Shown piece after piece: positions 42,721 to 50,953 of a stretch of DNA of 64,000 nucleotides (positions are counted from its first letter, which is position 1; each line of letters begins with the position of its first letter). The notes under the pieces are model-generated. The model was not told the origin of the DNA, made no database searches, and was given only the letters and a program-made list of their open reading frames with translations. The position numbers and the translations under genes were made by a program. The stretch spans positions 124,001 to 188,000 of the forward strand of contig NZ_JAPEMV010000003.1 of NCBI RefSeq assembly GCF_026342355.1, in the 5' to 3' direction. The stretch is from Streptomyces sp. NBC_00249. GTDB lineage: Bacteria; Actinomycetota; Actinomycetes; Streptomycetales; Streptomycetaceae.

Positions 42721-43685
42721 CGGGCCCCCTCCCCAGGACGGCCACCCCGTGCGGCCCCCTTCTCCACGAGTGTGGGCAGGACGGGGACGGAACATGGGCA
42801 ATCGTGCCCGAAGCCCCTTCTGGGGGTCGCGAACCGGCCACGCCCGGGGCGGGGGCGAGGCGGCGGGCGCCACCCGACACCGCGCGGGCCGACGCCGGCC
42901 CGCGGCCCGGCCGGGCCGGTGGGATGTGCAGGGGTGCCAGTTGGCTATCGGCCCGGTAGGGGGCGCAGCCTTGGCGTGACGTCCGCACCTCGAGCTTGCC
43001 CGGGCCGCTGGGACGTATCCGGAGTGCCAGGGCGGTACTGGTCGGGGAGAGGGTGCCCACGTGGCGGCGTAGTCCTGGTGCGTCGTCCGGGCCTGGCGCC
43101 GGACGGAGTTGGCCCGGGCCGTCGGGACGCGGAGCCGGGGCTGTGCTGATCCGGGAGGGGGCGTTCGCGAGGGGCGGCGGGCGTGGTGCGGCCTCCTGGC
43201 GGCGTGGCGGAGTTGGCCGGAAAGGGCGGAGCGCGCGGCCGTGGCGGTGCGCCGGAGGCGCCGGTTCGACGGACCGGCCCCGGCCGGCTGTTCGAGCCGG
43301 CCGGGCCGCGGCCGATGGATGTCCGGCGCCCCGATGCGTCCGAGCCGGTGCGGGGCCGGGGCTGGCGGTACTCGGCCGGGCGGCGGGGTGGCGCGCCACG
43401 TGGCCCGGGGTGCCGGTTGCCTGCGGGGTGGGAGGGTGCCGGTCTCCGGGGGCGGCTGGCCCGATCCGCCCTGACCTGACCGATCTGCCCGGACCCGGCT
43501 CGGTGTGGGCCCGGACCGTCCTGGCTCGGACCGGGCCGGCCGGACCCGAGCTGGCCGGACCCGGGCCGGCCGGACCCGACCTGGCCGGACCCGACCTGCC
43601 GGACCCGGCTCGGCGTGGGCCTGATCCGGCCCGGGCCGGCCCGGCCCGGCCCGGCCCGGTCTGGAGCCGGGACGGGCAGGGGTGG
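42721..43685. other. Gene-free GC-rich stretch
   Basis: About 965 bases with open frames on both strands but no ribosome sites, no family resemblance and composition unlike the real genes (many WRR, GPG and ARG runs). The right part (43488-43670) is a degenerate repeat. This could be a decayed gene, or the long 3' region of the SWIM gene. Confidence 0.6.
43488..43670. repeat. Degenerate tandem repeat of CCGGACC/GGCC units
   Basis: Units like CCGGACCCGACCTGG and CCGGACCCGAGCTGG recur many times, then collapse into GGCCC runs directly downstream of the SWIM gene stop. Unit length varies around 10-15 bases. GGCTCGG(C/T)GTGGGCC occurs at both ends of the array. Confidence 0.7.
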
Positions 43686-45896
43686 TCAGGACCAGGAGGT
43701 GGTCACCAGGGTGCGGCGGGCTGTCGTGAGGTGGGTGAAGGCTGCGAGCCAGGCCCAGGCGTAGCCGTCGCAGGACGGGTCGGTGAGGCGGCCGAAGGCG
43801 TCGCGGGGGCGCCGGTCGGCCTCCGTGACGAGCGCGGCTGCGAGTTCCGCCGCCGCCCCGAAGCCGGCCCGGCGCAGCGGACCGTACGCGGCCAGGGGCT
43901 CCGGCCCCCGGGCCGACTCCGCCACCGCCCGGCGGCCGCCCGCGACCCCCGCCTCCAGCAGCCGCCCCACCCGCCACAGCGGGGAGTCGGCCAGCGGATC
44001 CGGACCCGGCACGGGAGCGGGCGCGTGGGCCGGGGGCTCGCCCGTGACATGGCCGCCCTGGAGGCGGTCGTAGCCGAGGTCGGCCCGGTCGCGCCACTCC
44101 GGCGGCAGCCGCAGCGTGTACCCCGCCCCGGGTACCGGACCCACGGCGAGCGGGCTCAGCGTCGCCGTCCGGTCGAGGTCGGGGCGGCCCAGGACGCGCA
44201 CCGCCAGCCCCGGCCAACCGGCCAGGCGGCGCAGGTTGGCGGTGTGCGCCAGCTCCGGGTGCGGGTGTGCGGGGCGCAGCCGGAGCAGCGGCGCGTCGAT
44301 CCGTACCGTGCGGTCCGGCGACAGCTCCCGGACCAGGAGGTGGTCGCCGGCCGCGCCGACGACCTGGACCTCGCAGCCCAGCAGGCCCGGTTCGGCGTCC
44401 TGCGCGATCATCGCCGACACCGACTCCGCGGCCGGGCGGGCGAACAGCGCCGCGAGGGGCTCCTCCGTCCAGGCGACCGGGGGTGCGGGGGTGGCCCGCA
44501 CCCCGCGCCCGGAGCCGAGCCGTCCGTCGGCTGACACCGTCGCGCCGACGATGCGCAGACCCGCGCGGGCCAGCCCGGCGTGGTCGAGGACGGCTCCGCC
44601 GAGGGCCACGGAGGCCTTCCCCGCGCCGCGGGCCCGGGCGAGGCCACCGGGGCGGACGTCCGACACCGAGTAGGGGGAGCCGTCGGCGCCCAACAGGTGC
44701 GTGACGACGCCGCCGTAGCCGGTGGCGCTGAGCACGGGCTCGCGGCACAGGCCGTGCACCAGGAGACTGCCCCCGGCGGTGTAGGCCCTGCGGGCACTCC
44801 CGGCCGCCGCGAGGTCACCGCCCGCCCCGGCCGCCACCAGCGCGGCCGTACGCAGCAGTTCGCCGAAGGCGGCCGCCAGGTCGGTGAGCCGCTGGCCGGC
44901 GTTGCGTTCCCGGGCGCCGCGCAGCCCGCGCACCACCCGCAGGGCGGCGGCCTCCGCGCGCGGCAGACCGGCGAGCCGCGCGGTGTGCGCGGCCCGCAGC
45001 AACTCGGCCTGGACCACCGCCCCGCCGGCCGTGACCCCGGCGGCGAGCGCCTCGGCGGCCACCGTCCACAACGCACCCCCGGCCCGCACCTGAGCAGCAC
45101 CGAACCCCGCCCCGGCCCCCCGACCCCCGCCGGCTCCGGCCCCTGTTCCGGCGCCGGCCGAGAGCCCGGTTCCCGACCCGGCGACGGCCCCGGCCTCAGT
45201 CCCGGTGCCTGCTGCTGATCCAGCTCCGGCCTGGATCCCGGAACCGGCCCGGGGTTCGGTCTGCGTCCCGGCTCCGGTCCCGGCTCCGGTCCCGGCTTCG
45301 GCCTGCGTCCGGGAACCGGCCCGGGGTTCGGCCTGGAGGCCTGTCCCGGGTGCTGGGTGGGTGCCGGGCGTGGCTTCGCCTCCTGATCCGGGTTCGGCCC
45401 CGGTTCCGGGAGACGGTTCGGTATGCGGCGTCGGCGCCGCCACGGATACCGGCCCCGGGCTGGCCAGGGAGGGCAGTTCGGGGTCCGTGAGGGGTGTCGG
45501 CTCCGGGTCCGCGCCGGCCGCGAGGTCTGCGTCCGTGAGGGGTGCGGGCTCCGTCTCCGTGAGGGGCAGGGGTTCCGGGTCGGCCAGCGGCGATGCGCAC
45601 AGGGCTGCCGTGCGGTGGAGGCAGCGGGGGGCGAGGAGGCAGGTGCAGGTGGCCTCGGCGGCCCGGGTGATCGTGCCCGAGGGGCCCGGACGGAGCGTGA
45701 CCACCGCGTCCTCGCCGAAGCGGACGGTGACGCTCCCGTCCGGCCCGGCCACCGCGCCCGCCGCCCCGCAGGACTCGACCGCGGCGTCCAGCTTCTTGCG
45801 CAGCCGGGCCGTCAGCCCCTCCACGGCCTCGGCGAGGATCTCGGCGGCGACGGGAGGCAGCAGCCCGCCGTCCGTGCCGGTGCTGGTGCTGGTCAA
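43686..45896 (-). CDS. SWIM zinc-finger protein (YehQ-like)
   Basis: This is a 736-residue protein. Near the N-terminus the SWIM motif is C84-T-C86 ... C92-L-H94 (CTCLLAPRCLH), a CxCx5CxH zinc site for protein or DNA contact. Residues 110-285 are a low-complexity Pro/Thr/Glu then Gly/Ala/Thr region with repeated GTGAGTGAG-like units. The remaining 450 residues are mostly helical with a beta-rich part (LLGCEVQVVGAAGDHLLVREL). The start TTG 45896 overlaps the stop of the VWA gene (TTGA), with GGAG upstream. In E. coli, yehQ (SWIM) follows yehP (VWA) in the same way. It would be the nucleic-acid or target-recognition member of the MoxR-VWA set; that is inference. Confidence 0.85.
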   Translation of the reverse strand: MTSTSTGTDGGLLPPVAAEILAEAVEGLTARLRKKLDAAVESCGAAGAVAGPDGSVTVRFGEDAVVTLRPGPSGTITRAAEATCTCLLAPRCLHRTAALCASPLADPEPLPLTETEPAPLTDADLAAGADPEPTPLTDPELPSLASPGPVSVAAPTPHTEPSPGTGAEPGSGGEATPGTHPAPGTGLQAEPRAGSRTQAEAGTGAGTGAGTQTEPRAGSGIQAGAGSAAGTGTEAGAVAGSGTGLSAGAGTGAGAGGGRGAGAGFGAAQVRAGGALWTVAAEALAAGVTAGGAVVQAELLRAAHTARLAGLPRAEAAALRVVRGLRGARERNAGQRLTDLAAAFGELLRTAALVAAGAGGDLAAAGSARRAYTAGGSLLVHGLCREPVLSATGYGGVVTHLLGADGSPYSVSDVRPGGLARARGAGKASVALGGAVLDHAGLARAGLRIVGATVSADGRLGSGRGVRATPAPPVAWTEEPLAALFARPAAESVSAMIAQDAEPGLLGCEVQVVGAAGDHLLVRELSPDRTVRIDAPLLRLRPAHPHPELAHTANLRRLAGWPGLAVRVLGRPDLDRTATLSPLAVGPVPGAGYTLRLPPEWRDRADLGYDRLQGGHVTGEPPAHAPAPVPGPDPLADSPLWRVGRLLEAGVAGGRRAVAESARGPEPLAAYGPLRRAGFGAAAELAAALVTEADRRPRDAFGRLTDPSCDGYAWAWLAAFTHLTTARRTLVTTSWS

Positions 45897-48800
45897 GAGG
45901 GCTCTCCACGGAGTCGGTCGCCCACCCAGCGGGCGAGGGCGAGAGGGCTGAGGGCGGCCACCGGCATGCCGGCCGCGACGAGTTGCCGGGCCACCGGCAC
46001 CGAGTACCGGGGCGTGCCCCCGTCGTCGAGCGCGGCGCAGCCCAGCAGGTGGGCGCCGGACGCGGCCAGCGAGCGCACCTCGCCGAGCAGCCCGACGAGC
46101 GGGGCGCCCTCCTCGAAGTCGCTGACCACCACGACCAGCGTGCGGCTCGGCACCGTGATCAGGGACCGCGCGTGGGCCAGCGCCGCCGCGATGTGCGTAC
46201 CGCCGCCGACCCGGACCCCCAGCAGCAGGGACAGCGGATCGTCCACCCGGTCGGTGAGGTCCACGACCTGGGTGGAGAACGCCAGGAAGTGCGTGGACAG
46301 GGACGGGACCCCGCCGAGCACCGCCGCCGTCAGCGCCGACCAGATGACGGACGCCTCCATCGATCCGGAGACGTCGACCACCAGCACCAGCCGCCAGTCC
46401 GACTCCCGTGAGGCCCGCGTGCGGAACACCGGCCGCTCCGGGACCACCACCACCCGGCCGTCGTCCAGCCGCCGGGTGTGCGCCAGATTGGCCCGCAGGG
46501 TACGGGCCAGGTCGAGCGGGCCGCCCGGACGGCGGGTCGGGCGCGGGGTGGCCAGCCCGGAGAGGGCGGGGCGCAGCCGGGTCGTCAGCTCCTTGGCCAG
46601 CTCGTCGACGAGGCGCCGTACCAGCGGCCGCAGCCGGGCCAGTTGCTGCTCGGGCATGCCGCCGGCCAGGGACAGCACCGAGCCGAGCAGTTCCACGGAG
46701 GGGCGTGCGGACGCCGGGTCGAGCTGGGCCAGCACATCGGTGCGGCCCGCGCCGGCCGCGTCGGCGAGCACCTCCTCCCGTACGTCGGAGCCGAACAGCG
46801 CCTCCAGCTCCGCCGACCACTCGCGGGCCGTCGGGAAGGAACGCCCGTCGCCGCCGCCGGTCCCGGACGGGCCGCCGCGGTCCAGATCGGCCGAACCCTC
46901 GCCGCGCCCCGCGCCGTACAGCTCGTCGAGGGCGCGGGCGTAGCGGCCCGCGCCGGGCGGGAGCCGGTCGCGCTGGCGGCCCAGCAGCAGCCGCCACCGG
47001 TCGGCGGGCGCCAGGCGCCGGCCTTCCGGCGGACCGGGGCGTGCGGCCGGCGCCACCCCGGGCGGTACCTGCGTCGCCGCGCCGGAACGGTCCGGCAGCG
47101 GAAGGGACTTCAGCGCCGCCAGCCCCGCCGCGTCGGCCGCCGCCCACAGGGCGAGCAGCGCGGGCGACGCGTCCAGCGAGAGGTCGACCCGGTCGCCGAG
47201 CCGCTCCGTGACGGTGTCCAGCAGCCGGTCCCGGGCGGCCGGGGCGAGCACGTCGAAGCCGCCGCGCAGCGCGGGCAGCCGCTCCAGGAACGCCTCGTCG
47301 GTCAGCTCGTCCACCCGGTCCAGCAGCGGGTCGAGGGCGGCCGGGGAGGCGCCCAGCAGCGGCCCCGCCGCGCTGAGCAGCCCGGCGAGCCGCCGGGACA
47401 GGGCGCGCCGCGCCTCCGGGGTGGCCGCGGAGTCCACCCAGGCGGCGGCGCGCGCGCCGAGGCCGGCGGCCGGATCCAGATCCAGCAGCACCCGTACGGC
47501 CAGGGCCACGCCCCGCATCAAGGGGCCGGCGGTGGCCGCGAGTTCGGCCAAGGCGGCGTCCATCCGCAGCCCCAGCCGACGGGCGGAGGCCCGGTCGGCG
47601 AGGGCCACCAGGGCGGCCGCGTCGGCGAGGTCGTCGCTGCCGGCCAGGCCGGGCAGGGACCGTACGGCCGTCTCGACGAGCTCACCGCTCAGCGCGGCGG
47701 CCGCGTCGCGGGCGGCGGCCGAGGCGCCGGGCAGGTGCCCGCGCCGCAGCCCCTCCAACAGGTCGGCGGCGTCCAGGAGTTCCGTGAGCGTGGCGGTGTC
47801 CGGCAGGACGGCCGCGGCCTCCTCCATGCGTACGTCGACCAGTTCGGGCAGGTCGCAGCGCGCGGCGGCGGCCAGCCCGGCCAGTACCTGCGCCGCCGTC
47901 GGGCCGCCTTCGGCCGCCTCGCGGCGCGCGACGTCACGCAGCGTCCCCGCGGCCGCCTGGGCGGCGGTGACGCCGCGGACCCCCGCCAGGTCGAGGCGGG
48001 CCGGGACGGACGGGGTCCAGGACAGCCGCCACTTGCTCCCCAGGGCGGTGCCGTCGCCGGTGGCGGCGACGGCCACCGGCTCCCCGTAGGACGCCCCGCA
48101 CACCAGCAGGCGCCGCAGCAGCACCTCACGGCGCCCGTCGAGCTCGGAACGCAACGGGTCGAGCCGGACCTCGCGCGGGCCGGGGTCCTCGGGGGACGGC
48201 AGCCGCAGCGCGGCCAGCTCCGCCTCGACGGACGGGCCGAGCCCGGAACGCGGTGCGTGCGGGGTGGTCCGGCCGCGGCCGGCGCCGACGAGCACCGCCT
48301 CCAGCGCACGGGCCAACGCCCGGCCCCGGCCCAGGGGTTCGCCCTGCCCGAGTACCGTGGAGACGGCCTCCAGCAGTTCACCCCGGCCGGGCGCGGGCAG
48401 CCCGCGCAGCACCGCCAGGTCGCAGGCGAGCCGCAGGGTCTCGGCGGCCTCCCCGGTACCGGCGGTGTGCCCGGCCCGGCGCAGCTCCCGGCACACCCCG
48501 GTGACGGCGGCCGCAGCCGCGTCCCGAACCCGCTCGGGCACCCCGCCGGCCTCCAGCACGGCCTGCTGCCACAACGGATCGCGAATCCCGGCCGGATACC
48601 CGGAACGGGCGTCGAGCAGGTCGTACGAGTACGCCACGAAGGACGTGACGGCCCCCCGCTCACCCGCCGGGGCCTGAACCTTGGCCCCGGCCCGGTCCCG
48701 GCCTCCGGCTCCAACCCGCGCCCCGGCACCGCGACCGCCCTTGGCTTCGGCGGGAGCCGGGGCGCTGGCCTCAGCTGCGGAACCGGCCCGGCTCCCCTCC

Positions 48801-49684
48801 CGGACCTCCGTCACGGTCCCGGCCTCGGGCTCCGGGCCGGTGCCGGTCGCGCAGGCGGCCAGTGCCGGGGCGTGGAAGGCGCCGATCAGGGCGGCCACGC
48901 GGCGGCCGCCCGCCGACGCGGCGCCGATCACGCTCCGCATGTGGGCCTCCCGCGCCAGGTCGGTCGCCGGTACGGCGACGCCCGCGTCGGTACGCAGCGC
49001 CCAGCCGACGCCCAGCGCGGCGCGGCGCACGGCCTCGGGGGAGCAGCCCGGTGCCAGCACCTCCACCGCCCGGTCCCAGAGGTCCTCGCCCTCCCGGCCG
49101 GTACCGGACGCCACCAGCCCGTCCGCGAAGGACCGCCGGCCCGCCCCCGGCCCGCCGCCCGCGCGTACGCCACCGGCTTCGCCGTCCCGGTCGGCGTCGG
49201 GACCGGCATCCCCGCTGCCACCGTTGCCACCAGCTCGGCTACCTGCGCGGTCACAGCCTCCGCCAGCGGCACCGCCCGTGCGGGGCGTGCCCTGTTCCGG
49301 GAGCTTTCCCGCAGGGGACCAGGCGGGGGAGGACAGGGGGAGGTCGCAGCACAGGACCTCTATGCCCCGGGTCCGGGCCCAGCGGATCGCCGCCAGTTCG
49401 GGGGAGAAGTCCGCGAACGGGTAGAAGGCCGTCCCGCCGTCGGGGCCCAGGCCCGCCAGGGCGACCGGGGCGATCGTCTCCGGGTCGGCCAGGTGGACCA
49501 GCCACGGCTGGAAGTCGGCCGGCAGTTCCACGCACAGCACCTCGGGGTCCGCCGCCTCCAGCAGCGCGGGGACCACCGCGGCCAGCGCGGGGCTGTGATG
49601 GCGTACGCCCAGCAGGTACGGCGCGCGGGAGGCGGCGAGCGCCTCCACCGCCGTCCGCGGGTCGGTGGGACCGGTGACCGTCAA
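45893..49684 (-). CDS. DUF5682-VWA fusion protein (YehM + YehP-like)
   Basis: This is a 1263-residue protein. The N-terminal 800 residues match the DUF5682 type: YLLGVRHHSPALAAVVPALLE, VLCVELPADFQPWL, LIGAFHAPAL. Gly/Arg/Ala-rich inserts lie near residues 140-190 and 300-340. A linker with ADRWRLLLGRQRDRLPPG leads to a C-terminal VWA domain of about 230 residues with a full MIDAS: DVSGSMEAS, GGGTHIAAAL and VVSDFEEG. In E. coli these are two genes, yehM and yehP. TTG 49684 overlaps the ATPase stop and has GGGAG seven bases upstream; GTG starts further upstream would overlap more. VWA domains of this kind bind MoxR ATPases and target proteins. Confidence 0.85.
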   Translation of the reverse strand: MTVTGPTDPRTAVEALAASRAPYLLGVRHHSPALAAVVPALLEAADPEVLCVELPADFQPWLVHLADPETIAPVALAGLGPDGGTAFYPFADFSPELAAIRWARTRGIEVLCCDLPLSSPAWSPAGKLPEQGTPRTGGAAGGGCDRAGSRAGGNGGSGDAGPDADRDGEAGGVRAGGGPGAGRRSFADGLVASGTGREGEDLWDRAVEVLAPGCSPEAVRRAALGVGWALRTDAGVAVPATDLAREAHMRSVIGAASAGGRRVAALIGAFHAPALAACATGTGPEPEAGTVTEVREGSRAGSAAEASAPAPAEAKGGRGAGARVGAGGRDRAGAKVQAPAGERGAVTSFVAYSYDLLDARSGYPAGIRDPLWQQAVLEAGGVPERVRDAAAAAVTGVCRELRRAGHTAGTGEAAETLRLACDLAVLRGLPAPGRGELLEAVSTVLGQGEPLGRGRALARALEAVLVGAGRGRTTPHAPRSGLGPSVEAELAALRLPSPEDPGPREVRLDPLRSELDGRREVLLRRLLVCGASYGEPVAVAATGDGTALGSKWRLSWTPSVPARLDLAGVRGVTAAQAAAGTLRDVARREAAEGGPTAAQVLAGLAAAARCDLPELVDVRMEEAAAVLPDTATLTELLDAADLLEGLRRGHLPGASAAARDAAAALSGELVETAVRSLPGLAGSDDLADAAALVALADRASARRLGLRMDAALAELAATAGPLMRGVALAVRVLLDLDPAAGLGARAAAWVDSAATPEARRALSRRLAGLLSAAGPLLGASPAALDPLLDRVDELTDEAFLERLPALRGGFDVLAPAARDRLLDTVTERLGDRVDLSLDASPALLALWAAADAAGLAALKSLPLPDRSGAATQVPPGVAPAARPGPPEGRRLAPADRWRLLLGRQRDRLPPGAGRYARALDELYGAGRGEGSADLDRGGPSGTGGGDGRSFPTAREWSAELEALFGSDVREEVLADAAGAGRTDVLAQLDPASARPSVELLGSVLSLAGGMPEQQLARLRPLVRRLVDELAKELTTRLRPALSGLATPRPTRRPGGPLDLARTLRANLAHTRRLDDGRVVVVPERPVFRTRASRESDWRLVLVVDVSGSMEASVIWSALTAAVLGGVPSLSTHFLAFSTQVVDLTDRVDDPLSLLLGVRVGGGTHIAAALAHARSLITVPSRTLVVVVSDFEEGAPLVGLLGEVRSLAASGAHLLGCAALDDGGTPRYSVPVARQLVAAGMPVAALSPLALARWVGDRLRGEPS

Positions 49685-50835
49685 CGCAGGCTCCCGCGCA
49701 GGTCCCACAGCCGGCGCCACATCGCCGAGCCGTCCTCGGCCCGGCGGCGGACCGGGCCGTCCCAGTACCCCAGCAGCCGTCCGTGGTCGGCGGGGTCGTC
49801 CTTGCGTACGACACCCAGCAGATGGCCCGGCAGCAGGTCCAGTACGTCGCCGCCCGGCAGGTACGCGGCCGCCACCCCCAGCGAGGCCGCCACCTGCACG
49901 GCCTCCGCGGTGGACATGACCGTCCCGGGCCGCTCCACGTCCCAGCCCTCGGCGCTGCGCCCCGAGCGCAGGTCCCGGAAGACGGTGACGAGCGCGTCGA
50001 GCACGGAGTCGTCCACCCCGAAGGCCGCGCCGGCGCGCTGCACCGCCGCCACCGCCTGCCGCCGGATCAAGGTGGCCTCCGCGTCGGCGTCCGCGATCGG
50101 CGCGACCGTCTCGAAGTTGAAGCGCCGCTTGAGCGCGGCGGACATCTCGGACACGCCCCGGTCCCGCAGGTTGGCGGTGGCGATGACCGTGAACCCGGGG
50201 GCGGCGGACACCGAAGCGTCCTCGGTGGCGGTCAGTTCCGGCACGCTGACCCGCCGGTCGGACAGGATCGACACCAGCGCGTCCTGCACCTCGGGCAGGC
50301 AGCGGGTGATCTCCTCGACGCGCGCCACCCGGCCCGTCCTCATCGCGGAGAGCACGGGGGAGTCGACCAGGGCCTGGGAGGTCGGGCCCTGGGCGAGGAG
50401 CAGCGCGTAGTTCCAGCCGTAGCGGAAGGCGTCCTCGGTGGTGCCGGCCGTGCCCTGGACGGTGAGGGCGCTGGTGCCGCAGACGGCGGCGGACAGCAGC
50501 TCGGACAGCATCGACTTGGCGGTGCCCGGCTCGCCGGTGAGCAGCAGTCCGCGTTCACCGGCCAGGGTGACCACGCACCGTTCCACCAGGGCGCGTTCGC
50601 CGACGAACTTGGGTGCGATCACCAGCTTCGCGGGGAGCCCGGCGCGGCGCTTCGGCAGGGCCAGTTCCTCGCCGTCGCTGCCGCACACGAAGGTGACGAC
50701 CGCGCGCGGGGTCAGGGCCCAGCCGGGCGGGCGGGGGCCGGTGTCCTGGGCGGCGAGGAAGGCGAGTTCGGCGGCGTACCGCTCCTCGGCGGGCATGACC
50801 TGCCGTGCGGGAGCGGGCTGTTCGGTGAGGGTCAT
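49681..50835 (-). CDS. MoxR-type AAA+ ATPase (YehL-like)
   Basis: This is a 384-residue AAA+ ATPase: Walker A GEPGTAKS (101-108), a Walker B-like ARVEEITRC in which Glu-Glu replaces the usual D-E, sensor 1 FTVIATANLRDRG, and an arginine-finger region MSAALKRRFNFETV. The order and the EEITRC motif fit E. coli YehL. MoxR ATPases act with VWA proteins as chaperones that remodel or activate a target complex. ATG 50835 has GAGGA at good spacing. It heads the three-gene coupled operon ATPase / DUF5682-VWA / SWIM. A purine-rich direct-repeat tract lies just upstream. Confidence 0.9.
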   Translation of the reverse strand: MTLTEQPAPARQVMPAEERYAAELAFLAAQDTGPRPPGWALTPRAVVTFVCGSDGEELALPKRRAGLPAKLVIAPKFVGERALVERCVVTLAGERGLLLTGEPGTAKSMLSELLSAAVCGTSALTVQGTAGTTEDAFRYGWNYALLLAQGPTSQALVDSPVLSAMRTGRVARVEEITRCLPEVQDALVSILSDRRVSVPELTATEDASVSAAPGFTVIATANLRDRGVSEMSAALKRRFNFETVAPIADADAEATLIRRQAVAAVQRAGAAFGVDDSVLDALVTVFRDLRSGRSAEGWDVERPGTVMSTAEAVQVAASLGVAAAYLPGGDVLDLLPGHLLGVVRKDDPADHGRLLGYWDGPVRRRAEDGSAMWRRLWDLRGSLR

Positions 50836-50852
50836 CGGGTCCTCGTCGTTCG

Positions 50853-50899
50853 GAGTTGAGGGGTTGAGGGGGTGAAGGGTCGAGGGGGTGAGGGGCCGG
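50853..50899. repeat. Purine-rich tract of GAGGGGT-like repeats upstream of the MoxR gene
   Basis: Short units such as GTTGAGGGG, GTGAAGGG and TCGAGGGGGTGAGGGG follow one another. The tract lies between the MoxR start and the hairpin at 50894. It could affect the promoter region or be slippage-derived. Confidence 0.5.
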
Positions 50900-50931
50900 G
50901 CGGGGCGCGTGTCCGCGCGCCCCGCCCGGCC
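50894..50931. terminator. Terminator hairpin after the 1664-aa gene
   Basis: Perfect 16-bp arms (50894-50909 and 50916-50931) with a 6-base loop lie 23 bp past the stop of the giant gene on the minus strand. It separates that transcript from the MoxR operon. Confidence 0.82.
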
Positions 50932-50953
50932 TCGCCGTCAGGGCGTCAGGGCG

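Noticed and set aside
43488..43670. CRISPR-like array
   Set aside because: Units are short and uneven, there are no unique spacers, and no cas genes are present.
42996..44534. 512-residue plus-strand frame across the repeat region and into the SWIM gene
   Set aside because: Composition is GPG/ARG/WRR-rich, there is no ribosome site, and it runs antisense into a supported gene.
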